DNA of 64,000 nucleotides from Sorex araneus (lineage: Eukaryota > Chordata > Mammalia > Eulipotyphla > Soricidae). The stretch covers positions 214,054,500-214,118,499 of the forward strand of contig NC_073304.1 in assembly GCF_027595985.1 (NCBI RefSeq). The letters run 5' to 3'. Made by a program: the position numbers and the translations under genes. A model generated the notes under the pieces. It searched no databases and was not told the origin of the DNA. It saw only the letters and a list, made by a program, of their open reading frames with translations. This document shows positions 48,813 through 58,689 of this stretch, piece by piece (the stretch's first letter is position 1; each line of letters starts with the position of its first letter).

Positions 48813-48988
48813 TGGGACTGGAGCAATAGCATGGTGAGTAGGGCGTTTGCCTTGCACGCAGCCTACCCGGATTCGAATTGCAGCATCCCATATGGTCCCC
48901 TGAGCACTGCCAGGAGTAATTCCTGAGTGCAGAGCCAGGAGTAACCCCTGTGCATTGCCAGGTGTGACCCTAAAAGAAAAAAAAAGAA
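48813..48988 (+). repeat. SINE, young, forward
   Basis: gatgggactggagcaatagc, B box gattcgaattg (decayed), tail gtgtgaccctaaaag plus A. gagtagat flanks both sides. Confidence 0.9.
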
Positions 48989-49293
48989 TGGATGGAGTAG
49001 ATACACTAGGAAGATTAATTAGGTCCCTCTCATTGGGGTTCAGATGGTGGCTAGCAGCAGAAAGGGCTGTGGAAATGGGGAGAAGTGGGCGGATTCCTGG
49101 GGTGCTTTGCAGCCAGAATGTAATGGGAATTCTGAGGACTTAGCTTTGTGGAGTCAGGGGCAAGAGGAAGCAAGGATGAGGCCTAATTCTGGCTGGCTGC
49201 CCTGCTCCTATTTCTTTCCCACCTCCTTTCCCTCTGAGCCCCTGGAGCATATCTTCAGAAGTTCAGAGCTTGAGAGTCAAGCACTGTTATTTT

Positions 49294-49458
49294 TTGTTTT
49301 GTGTTGGGGCCATACCTGCAGTGCTCAGGGGTTACACCTGGCTCTGTGCTCAGGAATTGATCCTGGTGGTGCTCGGGGGACCGTATGGGATGCCAGATAT
49401 CAAATTCTAATCATCCTTTTGCAAGGCAAACGTTCTACTCACTGTACTATTGCCTCAA
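49294..49458 (-). repeat. SINE, intermediate, reverse
   Basis: gtgttggggccatacctgca to tactattgcctcaag. Confidence 0.8.
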
Positions 49459-49530
49459 GTTTTACTTGGAAACCACTGCTTTGGAGAACCTTGTGTTCTC
49501 TCTAAAGTGAGAACTCTCAGACTGAGGACA

Positions 49531-49717
49531 TTTGTTTGTTTGTTTGTTTGTTTTTGCTTTTTGGGTCACACCCAGCAATGCTCAGGGGTTACTTCTGGCT
49601 TTGCACTCAGGAATTACTCCTGGCAGTGCTTGGGGGACCATATGGGATGCGGGGATGAACCCGGGTTGGCCAAGTGCAAGGCAAACGCCCTATATGCTGT
49701 GCTATCGCTTTGGCCCC
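49531..49717 (-). repeat. SINE, young, reverse, with (TTTG)n tail
   Basis: The tail is tttgtttgtttgtttgtttg rather than pure T; then ctttttgggtcacacccagc to tatcgctttggcccc. Confidence 0.93.
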
Positions 49718-49731
49718 CCTGTTTGTTTGTT

Positions 49732-49876
49732 TTGAGCCACAACCTGGCAATGCTTGGGGTTTACTCAGGGCTCTGCACTCAGGAATCACTCCTGGCGGGG
49801 CTGGAGAAACCTTATGGGGTGTGGATGTCTGCATGCAGGGCAAGGACCTTACCCACTAGACTATCTGTCCAGTCCC
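49732..49876 (-). repeat. SINE, older, reverse
   Basis: tgagccacaacctggcaatg to tatctgtccagtccc. Confidence 0.8.
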
Positions 49877-49984
49877 AAAGGACAAGATTTCTATTTCTTT
49901 GGACTCCGCCTGCCGCTGTCTTGGGAGAGCTCTGTCTTGGGAGCAGGCGTTAAATGCCAGTTGACCGCTCACTTTGGCACAGAC

Positions 49985-50395
49985 CTTCCATAATTGAATC
50001 GTAGATTAAATTCCGTTTTTAAAATAGGATTCCAGTGTAGAGTAAACTTTCCACTGAAACCAATTCACCTTGATAAAGTAGAGCCATGGAAAGAATAATC
50101 TAAAATTGTAAAAGCTTGGTAATTTCTATTTGAGCGGAGGCAGAGGAAATAAAATGTGTTTTTGCTAAACTAATTGTCCACATTGAGGTAAATGTTATTT
50201 TAGTGCAAATGCCGACAAGATGCTGGATCAATCCCATTCAGAACAGGACCCCAAACCACCACTGAAAATAATTCATAACAGTGAATACAATCTAAATTTG
50301 GAGATCTCTGTGGAAAACAAATATTAACTCTCATAGATCTTATTTTGAAGTAATGTGGCAGGTAGTGCTGAACCCTGTTTTTTGTTTGTTTGGGT
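49985..50395. other. Repeat-free AT-rich stretch, possible conserved element
   Basis: No repeat I recognise, in an otherwise SINE-dense region. AT-rich with TAATTG, TAAACTAATTG and CAAATATTAAC motifs. No open frame worth reporting. Confidence 0.3.
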
Positions 50396-50407
50396 TTTTT
50401 AATTTGT

Positions 50408-50776
50408 TTTTGGGTCACACCACTGGTGCTCAGGACCTACTCTTGGCTCTATGCTCAGGGATCACTCCTGGTAAGGATCAGGGGACCATAGATGGGGCTG
50501 GAGATTGAACCTGGGTCTGGAGGCCAAGTGGTAGTATAGTGCTAGGGTCAGCACTCTTTGACCTGGATTTAATCTCCAGCATCCCATATGGTCCCCCAAG
50601 CCAGCTAAGAGTAAGCCCTGAGTGAAGAGCCAGGAATAAACCCTGAGCACTGGTGGGTGTGGTCCACACAGGGTGGGGTGGGGGACAAAAAACAACAACA
50701 ACCCTGAGAACTTGGCTCTGTTGCATGCAAGGCAAGTCAGCAAGAGCACTATCTGTTGTACTATTGTTCTGGACCC
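50408..50776 (-). repeat. SINE, older, reverse, split by a forward SINE
   Basis: The left part 50408-50517 (ttttgggtcacaccactggt to gattgaacctgggtct) and right part 50700-50776 (gaacttggctctgttgcatg to ttgttctggaccc) make one element interrupted by 50518-50690. Confidence 0.85.
50518..50690 (+). repeat. SINE nested inside another SINE, forward
   Basis: tggaggccaagtggtagtat to tgggtgtggtccacacaggg. The host sequence gaacctgggtctg recurs as gaacttggctctg after it, a decayed target duplication. Confidence 0.82.
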
Positions 50777-50789
50777 TCTAACCCTTTTC

Positions 50790-50984
50790 TTTTTGTTTGT
50801 TTGTCTTTTTCCTTAGGTGTTTGGGCCAGACCTGGTGATGCTCAAGGTTTACTTCTGGCTCTAAACTCAGGAATTACTTCTGGTAGTGCTTGGGGACTGT
50901 ATGGAATGCCAGGGATCAAACCTGGGTTGGCTGCTTGCAAGGCAAGTGCTCTACCCATTCTACTTGTATTATCTCTCTGGCCCC
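50790..50984 (-). repeat. SINE, intermediate, reverse, with TSD
   Basis: T-rich tail, gtttgggccagacctggtga to atctctctggccc. Flanked by ctctaaccctttt at about 50777 and ctctgaaccctttc at about 50985. Confidence 0.87.
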
Positions 50985-51289
50985 TCTGAACCCTTTCGTT
51001 TTTTTTTTTTTTTTTTTTAAGCAATAGATGAAGATGTTGCTGAGTAGCTTCTCCACAACAAAGATCAAAGAAAAACTCAAACTCCACTTTCCATCTCCTC
51101 TTCTATTTGCTTCATTTTTACCTGACATTTTACTCGAGATATCATATTTCTCTGCCATTTTTCTAAAAGCTTAGAACTTCAAGATCTATAGGCATATCGA
51201 TCAAATTCTCAGATAAGTGCACCAATCCATGTTTTGTGTTTTATTAGAGAAAGTAACGTGATATCTTTTATATGCCAAGCCCTTTTTAG

Positions 51290-51455
51290 TTTGTTTTCTG
51301 GCCACATCTGGTGGTGCTCAGGGTTTAATCCTGGGTCCGTGCTCTAGGATCACTCCTGGTGGGGCTCAGGGGACCATATGGGGTGCCAGGGATTGAATCC
51401 AGGTCAGCTGCATGCAAAGCAAGTGTCCTGCCAGCTGTACTATCGCTCTGGTCCC
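51290..51455 (-). repeat. SINE, older, reverse
   Basis: tttctggccacatctggtgg to tatcgctctggtccc. atgccaag before and acgccaag after suggest a decayed TSD. Confidence 0.85.
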
Positions 51456-51494
51456 ACGCCAAGTTCTTCTGTTGTGTTTTGTGTGTGTTGATTA

Positions 51495-51654
51495 TTTGAG
51501 CCACACCAGTGTTGCTCAAAGCTTAATTCCCAGCTCTACGGCAGGGTTCATTCCTGATAGGATACTGGGGACCATCTGTGGTGTAAGGGACCAAACCTGA
51601 GTTAGCTGCATGCAAGGCAAATTACCTTGCCTGCTATACTATCTCTCTGACCCC
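51495..51654 (-). repeat. SINE, older, reverse
   Basis: tttgagccacaccagtgttg to tatctctctgaccc. Confidence 0.8.
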
Positions 51655-51707
51655 TGAGAAGCAATGTGAACAAGAATGTTATAGAATGTTTGTTCATTAC
51701 CATAGAT

Positions 51708-51898
51708 CAGGGGCAGTGAACATCTGGCCTGTGGGTTGTATAAAGCCCTCAAAATTATGTGATCTAACCCTGGTACATGACAGGACAGACATGTACGCTT
51801 CCCATCGACTGCCCACAGCCCATCTGTATCGTGTGGCCTGCTAATGATATTAGAAATACCAAAATCGCCCTTGGCAGAAAAACGTTTTCCTGCCTCTG
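51708..51898. mobile_element. Small hAT-type DNA transposon (non-autonomous)
   Basis: 191 bp bounded by imperfect inverted ends: CAGGGGCAGTGAAC on the left and, read in reverse, CAGAGGCAGGAAAAC on the right. Flanked by near-identical 8-bp duplications, ccatagat (51700-51707) and ctatagat (51899-51906). Eight-base target duplications and CAG ends are the hAT (Charlie-like) signature. No transposase; immobile relic. Confidence 0.75.
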
Positions 51899-52409
51899 CT
51901 ATAGATGAATGCCCCATTTCACAGATGAGATGGGAGAGTGGGTGGTTATTTAGTCTTGTTTAGAATGAGTTTTCTCCTGGGGAAAGCTTGAAAGAGGAGG
52001 CCAAAGGTTATACTGTGGACCCTGTGGTAGCAAGACTTTTCTCTAGAACCCATGTATTGGGCAGGGGCCGTAAGTGAACTAGGACTGGGAAACAGGCGCT
52101 GTTGCCTGGGCTTTGGGTGGTGGAATAAGGCACACAGCTACCTTGATCCAGCTCTGTACCTGGGGAACATTCAGCAAGTGGAAGGATGGCTAGTCAGCCT
52201 CTTCAGTGGCAGCATCAGTGGCCGTGGGTCTGATGGCAGCACTTGGTGACAGGGCTCAACAACTAAACCTCTCGTCAGAATGTCCTGCTAACAAAAACTG
52301 CTAGCTTCCTTCATTGCTAATGAAGGTTTTTAGCTGCATTTCCCAGTCTGATTTTTTTAAAGCTACTGTCAATTCTGGGGACTGGAGCTGTTTCTCCAAT
52401 AAATTCCAG

Positions 52410-52619
52410 TTTTGGAGGAGAGGGAGTAAAAGGGAATGTACCTACCACAGAGGTGGGGGTTGGGGGGGATGGGATGGGGGTGGTGGGAGGGATACTGGGA
52501 ACATTAGTGGTGGAGAATGGGCATTGGTAGAGGAATGGGTACTTGACCATTGTATGACTGAAATGTAATCATGAAAGTGTGTAAGTCTAATTGTATCTCA
52601 CGGTGTTTCATTACAATTT
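52410..52619 (+). repeat. LINE-1 3' end, forward
   Basis: agtaaaagggaatgtaccta, gtgggagggatactgggaac, ccattgtatgactgaaatgt and atctcacggtg are the reverse complement of the copies at 41985 and 48356. The only forward copy, interrupted near its end by a SINE. Confidence 0.75.
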
Positions 52620-52798
52620 ATTTTTTTTTTTTTTTGCTTTTTGGGTCACACCTGGCGATGCACAGGGGTTACTCCTGGCTCTGCACTCAGGAATCACTCC
52701 TGGCGGTGCTCAGGGGACCATATGGGATGCTGGGAATCAAACCCGGGTCGACCACGTGCAAGGCAAATGCCTTACCCGCTGTGCTATCGATCCAGCCC
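52620..52798 (-). repeat. SINE, young, reverse, with TSD
   Basis: Inserted in the L1 3' end. Flanked by tcattacaattt (52608-52619 and 52799-52810). Confidence 0.95.
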
Positions 52799-53071
52799 CT
52801 CATTACAATTTTTAATTTTTTTTTTTAAATCCCAGTTTTGGTTTATGTGACAAGAGTCAGTGCAGAAACAGAAACCAGAAACCCTAACCGATGAGTATGG
52901 AACCAGACTTTGTTGTCAGAGTTTGTTCAGGGACTCCAGCTAGCAAGTGACCCTGTGTAGGCCGAGGGGTCTAAGGTTGATTAGGTGCTTCCCAAAGAAT
53001 TTCAAAGAAAGGCACAGAGAAATCGAGCAAGTGGTGTTCACAAGTTAGAGTTGGTTTTATTTTCTTGTTTT

Positions 53072-53244
53072 TGTTGTTTCTTTATTTGGGGGCCACACCC
53101 AGTGATGCTCAGGGCTTACTCCTGGTTCTCCGCTCAAGGATCATTACTGGTGGGGCTTGGGGGACCATATGGGGTGCCAGGGATTGGACCTGGGTCAGTG
53201 CATGCAAGGCAAGTTTCTGTCCATTGTACTATCTCTTCCGCCTG
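53072..53244 (-). repeat. SINE, older, reverse
   Basis: atttgggggccacacccagt to ctatctcttccgcc. Confidence 0.85.
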
Positions 53245-53354
53245 AGAGTGGGGTTTGGAGACCTACAGGCTTATGAACTTACTCTCCACATCCCCACTCA
53301 GTAGCACCTCCATGGACGAGCAGGGTTCCTCCCGTGTCAGGGACTGTGCCACGT

Positions 53355-53465
53355 TCTGATTCTATTTCAGTTCAACCTCGAGGTAGGAAGTGACAGGCCT
53401 TCCTTTTAAGTGGAAAACGGTGCTTCTGAGAAGTTTGTCCAAGTCTATCTAGTGTTATTTTTAAC
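53355..53465 (+). repeat. Possible MIR remnant
   Basis: tttcagttcaacctcgaggt, ttttaagtggaaaacggtgc and ttctgagaagtttgtccaag resemble the MIR pattern; weak. Confidence 0.35.
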
Positions 53466-53574
53466 TTGAAATCGGTGCCTCTGGGCAAGGAGGTCAGAGT
53501 GTATTCACGAATCCACAGCTGCCTCACTGTGAAATTTTGCCAATCAATTCTGATTTTTCCACTGCCAATTTTTT

Positions 53575-53747
53575 TTTTTTTTTGCTTTTTGGGTCACACC
53601 CAGCGATGCTCAGGGGTTACTCCTGGCTTTGCACTCAGGAATTGCTCCTGGCAGTGCTTGGGGGACCATATGGGATGCCGGGGATCGAACCCGGGTCGAC
53701 CGCGTGCAAGGCAAACGCCCTACCCGCTGTGCTATCGCTCCGGCCCC
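53575..53747 (-). repeat. SINE, young, reverse, with TSD
   Basis: Second young subfamily (tgctcaggggttac, gatgccggggatcg). Flanked by tccactgccaattttt (53559-53574 and 53748-53763). Confidence 0.96.
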
Positions 53748-54289
53748 TCCACTGCCAATTTTTGATGACACCATCAAGGCCCCAGAACAATCTCATCAAT
53801 GTACTCCTGTTGGCCTGTGTCTTGTGACTAATCTTACACCTGTGTACCATGACACTAGGACATCTCAGCTGTATATCCCTTCACTCGGGGATTCTGCAGA
53901 GCACAGGGCCATGTCACTGCTAAGGAACTTCCTCCACATCCATCTCTGAAATCCACCATCTCTGGCTTCGCCAGGGCAGGCCACTCTGGGCACAGGGGTC
54001 AGTGGCCAGAGGAAAGGCTGTACAGAGGGGAGAAAAGAACATCATCTTCCTAGAGCACCTGTAGGCAAATGGGACTGTGCCCTCATCTATTCAGTCCTAC
54101 CTGCTTTGCTCCCTCCTGCAGCTTCAAGGGAAGCCTTGTCATTGTTTATTAGACTATAAAATGCAGCTGAAGAGGCTCCTTGGCAGAATAAATACCAGAC
54201 ATCCAGGGATGTGGGGGTGCCTTTTGGGACAGGTCGCTTGCCCAGACCTGGCTCACGATGGCCAATGAACATTTAGTCTTTGTGTTTTG

Positions 54290-54900
54290 GATTAAGAAAA
54301 CGAGTTCTGCATGTTTCCTATCATCACAAAAGCAGTGAATTGAATTGATGCCTTTGTAAGCTTGATTATTGTTGCATAGATAAAGCTTCATTACAGTCTC
54401 TCAGGAGAAGAGAAAAAATTTTATTTTGAAAATAGAATGAGGGAGAGCTTCTTGTGTGTCGTGGTGACAACAAAACAATAAATGGAGGAAATAATTAAAT
54501 AACTATACTCCCCCCCCCCCAAAAAAAAACCTCATCAAGAGGCTGGGTGAGTTTTTAATTAGTGCTGCATTTTCAATAAATCCATATCTGTATGTGGTGC
54601 CGATTCTTTCCTGGATAAGGGAAAGATAATAATGAGAATCCTATTTTTTAGTCCTACACTAAAGGGATGCCTAGTGTATTTAATCATGCTGTAGAAATCC
54701 TGGCAGCTTTCTCTGAGCCCAGCCTCTGCTCTAATTACATTTCTAGATTTTAGTAAATTGAAAGGGAAAATGTAGGAACAAAATAATTAAAACCGAAGAG
54801 GAAGTGCATATTAAAAAGAAGAAGCTGCTTAAAATTCTTCCACATAGCGCTTCCAAGGACATCTATAGCCATTTAGTCAGATCCACACCAAATCAAAGCC
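54290..54900. other. Repeat-free AT-rich stretch, possible conserved element
   Basis: About 600 bp with no recognised repeat. Contains TTTTTAATTAGTGCTGC, GGGAAAGATAATAATG (homeodomain- and GATA-like cores) and a C11A9 run at 54510-54529. 2-2.6 kb upstream of the probable SPOP promoter. Confidence 0.3.
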
Positions 54901-55279
54901 CTTTTGTACAGAGACTAGGGATGGCATCTCCGGTGGGCGGTGTGGTCTCCACTGTGGAACAGGAACAACTTCGCACCAGGCTCCAGATTGAGATAGGACT
55001 AGAACGGTCTCCCAGGTCTCTGGGGATTTGGGGCTAGCCCGGGCAAGCTGCTGTCCGACTTACTGGCTTCGAGAAGTACCTCCCAGGTTCCCTGCAGCAT
55101 TGGATGAAACCATAATACTTAGTTCCAGTTATGAAGTAGCCAAACTCACTGCCGAGTATGCTGTCCCTGTCTCCTGTTTCCCCCACCTTCATGCCCTCCT
55201 GTCCCGCTTTTCTACCATTCTGTGAAATCTGGAGCCAAGAGAACAGAAGTGACCCCCAGCCGCCAGCTCCTTGTAACTG

Positions 55280-55292
55280 GTTGCCAGGTAAC
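55280..55292. promoter_or_regulatory. RFX X-box-like motif upstream of SPOP
   Basis: GTTGCC-A-GGTAAC fits the X-box at every constrained position, with two near-palindromic halves. About 1.6 kb upstream of the probable SPOP exon 1. Confidence 0.4.
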
Positions 55293-56004
55293 CTGTGGGT
55301 CACTCTGAACTTTGACAAGTACCAAAACTTCAGCTAAAGGAATGAATGTTTGTGGTGATGGATGAGCAGGAGTGAAATTAAATGGGAACGTTCCAGTTTT
55401 GAGCTTGATAGGTGACAAATTCTTTTTTGTTGTTGTTTTAAGTAGGGTGGCAAAGTAACCACATCCCTGTGGAATGTAGGGTCTCCCTTTGATGATTTTG
55501 ATTAAACTATAGTTAGGACAAGCCCCCAGGATGTTGCTGTGTTTTCATTTGTGATTCCTAGGAGATTTGAAGCTGTGGGATTGGCGAGGCTGCTAAGGTA
55601 TTTGAATGTGGAAGACAACCTGGCACACCGGGAAGACAGCCTGGCACTTCTACATCCTCAGGGGGGCTTTGCTCCTGGGCTCCCAGCCTTGCCTGCAGAA
55701 CACGCCCCCGGCCACCTGGTGCCCATGCTGTGGCAGGAGACAGAGTGCACTAGTCTCCTGGAGACAGTCCCACAGCAGCAGGGCTTCCGGAAGCTGTCCC
55801 CAAGGCAGGGCCCACACTCCATCACCCTATGACCCATGGGCCCAGCTGATTGCTCTTTTGGGTCCAATGCCTCAAGCACTGGCGTGCAATGTGAAGATGA
55901 TGTAATGATAGGACCTCAGTTTGAAAGAAACACGTTGCTCCAGATGGCATGGCTTACTTTTAGAATCTTTTTAAAAAAAAAAGTCTAATGGGTATATTTA
56001 TTGG

Positions 56005-56180
56005 GGGGAGGGCAGGTTTCAGCTACACAGGGAGGTGATTAGGGCTTATTCCTGGCTCTATGCTCAGGTATCACTCCTGGCAGAGCTCTGCGGACCATTT
56101 GGGGGGTGTCAGGGATCGAACCCAGGTCGGCCAGCGAGCAAGGCGAGTGCCCTGCCCACTGTACTATCTCTCCAATCCTA
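56005..56180 (-). repeat. SINE, older, reverse
   Basis: gagggcaggtttcagctaca to tatctctccaatcc. Confidence 0.82.
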
Positions 56181-56825
56181 GAAAAATCACTTTTTAACAG
56201 CTTAAGCAAAAGGAGAGACTAGTGGAACAGTCGCAGCAACAAACATGCCATCCCTAGTGTCACCTTAACGTGGAGATTTTTCTCTGCCGGGAGCAAGGAG
56301 CCCTGAGACCTTTCTTACATTCAACTCCGGAGTAACTGACGGATAGACCTTAGGGGCTAGGATGGGAGGCGGGTAGGGCGCAGGTGTCCACGGCAACAGC
56401 TTCCTTTCCTTCATGCCTCCTCTGCGCTTGCCTTCTCCCCAAGGAAACGTTCTAGCTTCGTTTCCAAGCGCCAAATTACAAAAGCATCTTAAGGATCTCT
56501 AAGGTTATCTCAAAATGCAACTTTAAAAAAAAAAAAAAGTCGGTACTGCCGCACAGTCGGTCAAAGGAGGGGAGGGGCGAAAACAAACGAGAAACGGGAA
56601 AGTCGCGGATAATCCAAAAACGGCGGCAAACCCCGGGGGCGATGAACCGTCTTCATTATTACGCCGCCCGCCCACCCCGGCTGGGCACAGGCCAGAGGCC
56701 CTCGGAGCGCCTCGCACCTCGGCGCCCTGCACGCGCCCCCCCTCGCAGGCCCCGCCTCGGTCTCCTCCTCCTCCCCGCCTCCCCGCGCGCGCCCCGCCCG
56801 CGGCCCCGGCGGCGCCCCGCTCGCC

Positions 56826-56836
56826 TGCGCACGCGC
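56826..56836. promoter_or_regulatory. NRF1-type site 1
   Basis: TGCGCACGCGC matches the NRF1 consensus YGCGCAYGCGC. It lies upstream of the probable exon 1. Confidence 0.5.
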
Positions 56837-56839
56837 GAG

Positions 56840-56925
56840 GTAGGCGGCCGCGGCGGCGGCGACGGCGGCGACGGCGGCGGCGGCGCGGCGGTGCGGCGGC
56901 GCGGCGGCGGCGGGGGCGGGGCCGG
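56840..56925. repeat. Interrupted CGG repeat in SPOP promoter
   Basis: Runs of CGG/GGC broken by GAC, GCG and GTG units, then GGCGGGGGCGGGG. Strongly GC-skewed, with G-quadruplex potential on the + strand. Confidence 0.85.
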
Positions 56926-57012
56926 AAGGGCCGGGCACCCAGGCGAGGGCGCGGCGGCCGCGCGGGGTGGGGCCCGGCGGGTACGCGCTCGCCGCGTCGA
57001 CGTGCTGACGCC

Positions 57013-57171
57013 ATGACGCCCCGGCCGGTGTGTGTCGGTGTGTGTGTGTGTGAGTGTGCGCGCTCCGAGTGTGTATTTGTGTATCGGCGGTCCCGCAGGT
57101 CCCGGATGTTGCGGACAGTATGAGGCGAGCGCAGGGGGACGGGGACCAGCAGCTGTCGCCGCCGCTCTCAG
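57013..57171 (+). other. SPOP: SPOP exon 1 (noncoding), 3' part
   Basis: A GC-rich segment ends in CTCTCAG/GTGAGTGG, a strong donor at 57172. It lies in a CpG island about 25.6 kb downstream of SLC35B1. In human the SPOP promoter is the next one on this strand, at a similar distance, and the first exon is noncoding. SPOP encodes a MATH/BTB adaptor for CUL3 ubiquitin ligase; none of that protein is in the window. The exon start is unknown (57013 is only the first upstream ATG). Identification is by synteny and promoter features, not protein match. Confidence 0.6.
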
Positions 57172-57505
57172 GTGAGTGGGGAGGAGAGTCGAGGGCGAGG
57201 GTTGTCCTGACGGAGCGGGGCGGGGGGGCACCTCCCTGATTAAGAGGTGACCGACCCCCCCGCTGTGGCCCCCACCCCCCACCTACACACACACGTATAC
57301 TCTTCTCTGCCCCATTTCCCACATTCCGGGGTGTGTGGCCTGGGCATGCCAGAGCCGAGTCAACCGTTTCTTCTCCTAATCCCAAGCATTCAGGAGACAC
57401 AAACGCCGCCCCCCTGCCCTCCGAGAGCCCCCCGCCCCCCATCATCTCCTCAGCCCCATCCCCCTTGCCAAATAGTGAGCTGTCGCCTGCGGCGAGCCGG
57501 GGGAG

Positions 57506-57516
57506 TGCGCATGCGC
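57506..57516. promoter_or_regulatory. NRF1-type site 2
   Basis: TGCGCATGCGC, a perfect NRF1 palindrome, in the start of intron 1 but still within the CpG island. Confidence 0.5.
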
Positions 57517-57557
57517 GAGGGCCGGCGAGCTCGGGGTGCTAGTTCGCTGCCCCCGGG

Positions 57558-57568
57558 GCGCATGCGCA
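57558..57568. promoter_or_regulatory. NRF1-type site 3
   Basis: GCGCATGCGCA, a second perfect palindrome 52 bp after the previous one, about five helical turns away. Confidence 0.5.
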
Positions 57569-58689
57569 CCTCCGCGATGCAGGGACCTGCGGGATAAAGA
57601 GCCTCTTGACCACGCGCCCGCCTCCTTGCCCAGGCGGGGAGCTCGATTTGCTGCTGGCCGGCTCGCGAGCCTGTTGCTCCTGTCCCAGAGGGACAATTGA
57701 CGTGATTTGAGGGGACTCGGTTGATAAAGCGCTGTTCTCAGCTGGGGTTGCCCTAGAGACTCCCGGGCTACCAGCGCCTCCCAGACCCAACGTGCCCCCA
57801 CGCTGACCCTTCTTTTGAAACTCGCTGCAACTTCTAAATCGAGCCTTACTTTTCTCAACTCCCGTCGTCCTCGTTGTCGTCGTCGTCCTTTGGAACTTTT
57901 AATACAGACCTCCTCTGAATGTAGGTGGTCTTTGTAGGGAGGATTTAGGGTCATAAAGAAAGGGGGGATTCCTTTTAGTGAAAGCCTCAATTATTGTCAT
58001 AGAACTGCATAAAGTACGGAGCACACCGTAGAAAAAGTCTGAGTAGAAATTGTAAATTAGGGTGTCAGGGTCCTGCCCTCTGTGGTTGTGTGACCTATTT
58101 TTTCGTGAAAGATCTTCCTTAGTGCTTTCGTTTTAGCTCTGCATTATTGATGCTCTGTGAACACACGAAAACAAAGGCAATCTGAAATTACTGGTGAATG
58201 ACAACTTACCCACTGGAGATTTTAATTTTAAATAATGAGACATTTCACGTTTGCAAACAACAAAAAAGCACGTTTAAAATAAGGAACTTAAAAGTTTACG
58301 ATTTAAGTGGTGCAAGACCTGGATTCTCAGTTGGCAGATTCTGTTCCTTTAAATTTGTTCCTACATTGCCACTGTTTTGGATACTTTGCTGCTACTTACC
58401 TTTGCCATCAAAACAGTTGCAAGGAAATGAAACAAACGTTTTGCTCAGTAGCAATAAAAAAATGTAGGGAAAGAAAAAGGGAGCTTTTTCTGTATTTTCC
58501 AGTTTATTTTTGCCAACCCTGTCTTCTGTCTGGATCATTGAGAATGGGATATAATAGTAAGTCCCATTTTTCTCTTCTCATACCTCCCCACCCCCAACCC
58601 CCTCTTTTGTATTCTTCTGAAAGGGCTGTTTTGGCTGCCACTGTTAACTGAAGGATCTTCTGTCCTTGGACCTTAAAATACACACGTGT

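Larger units (their letters stand above)
31571..56539. other. SLC35B1-SPOP intergenic region
   Basis: About 25 kb in which I recognise no coding gene. Every open frame over about 60 codons either translates a SINE or overlaps others in unconserved-looking sequence. Stretches with no repeat I can name are 32200-33190, 33440-34970, 35900-36740, 39080-40000, 40860-41980, 42900-43330, 43510-44480, 52000-52310 and 53770-56000. Some of these may hold enhancers. Confidence 0.7.
56540..57600. promoter_or_regulatory. SPOP: CpG island, probable SPOP promoter
   Basis: Dense CpG begins after an A-tract at 56524 and continues to about 57600. It contains a CGG-repeat tract (56840-56925), GC boxes (GGGGCGGGGCC), three NRF1-type palindromes and the probable exon 1 donor. 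There is no TATA box, which is typical of a housekeeping promoter. Confidence 0.8.

Noticed and set aside
55539-55832. 97-codon frame, possible processed pseudogene
   Set aside because: Some codon-like regularity, but no protein I recognise, no A tail and no target duplication found.
57120-57239. Coding start of SPOP or of another histone- or ubiquitin-related gene
   Set aside because: The reading frame MRRAQGDG is not the SPOP N-terminus (MSRVPSPPPP as I remember it), and the human first exon is noncoding.
56561-57445. 294-codon reverse open frame across the SPOP CpG island
   Set aside because: Arg/Ala/Pro-rich composition from CGG repeats; CpG islands commonly give such frames. No splice structure or homologue known to me.
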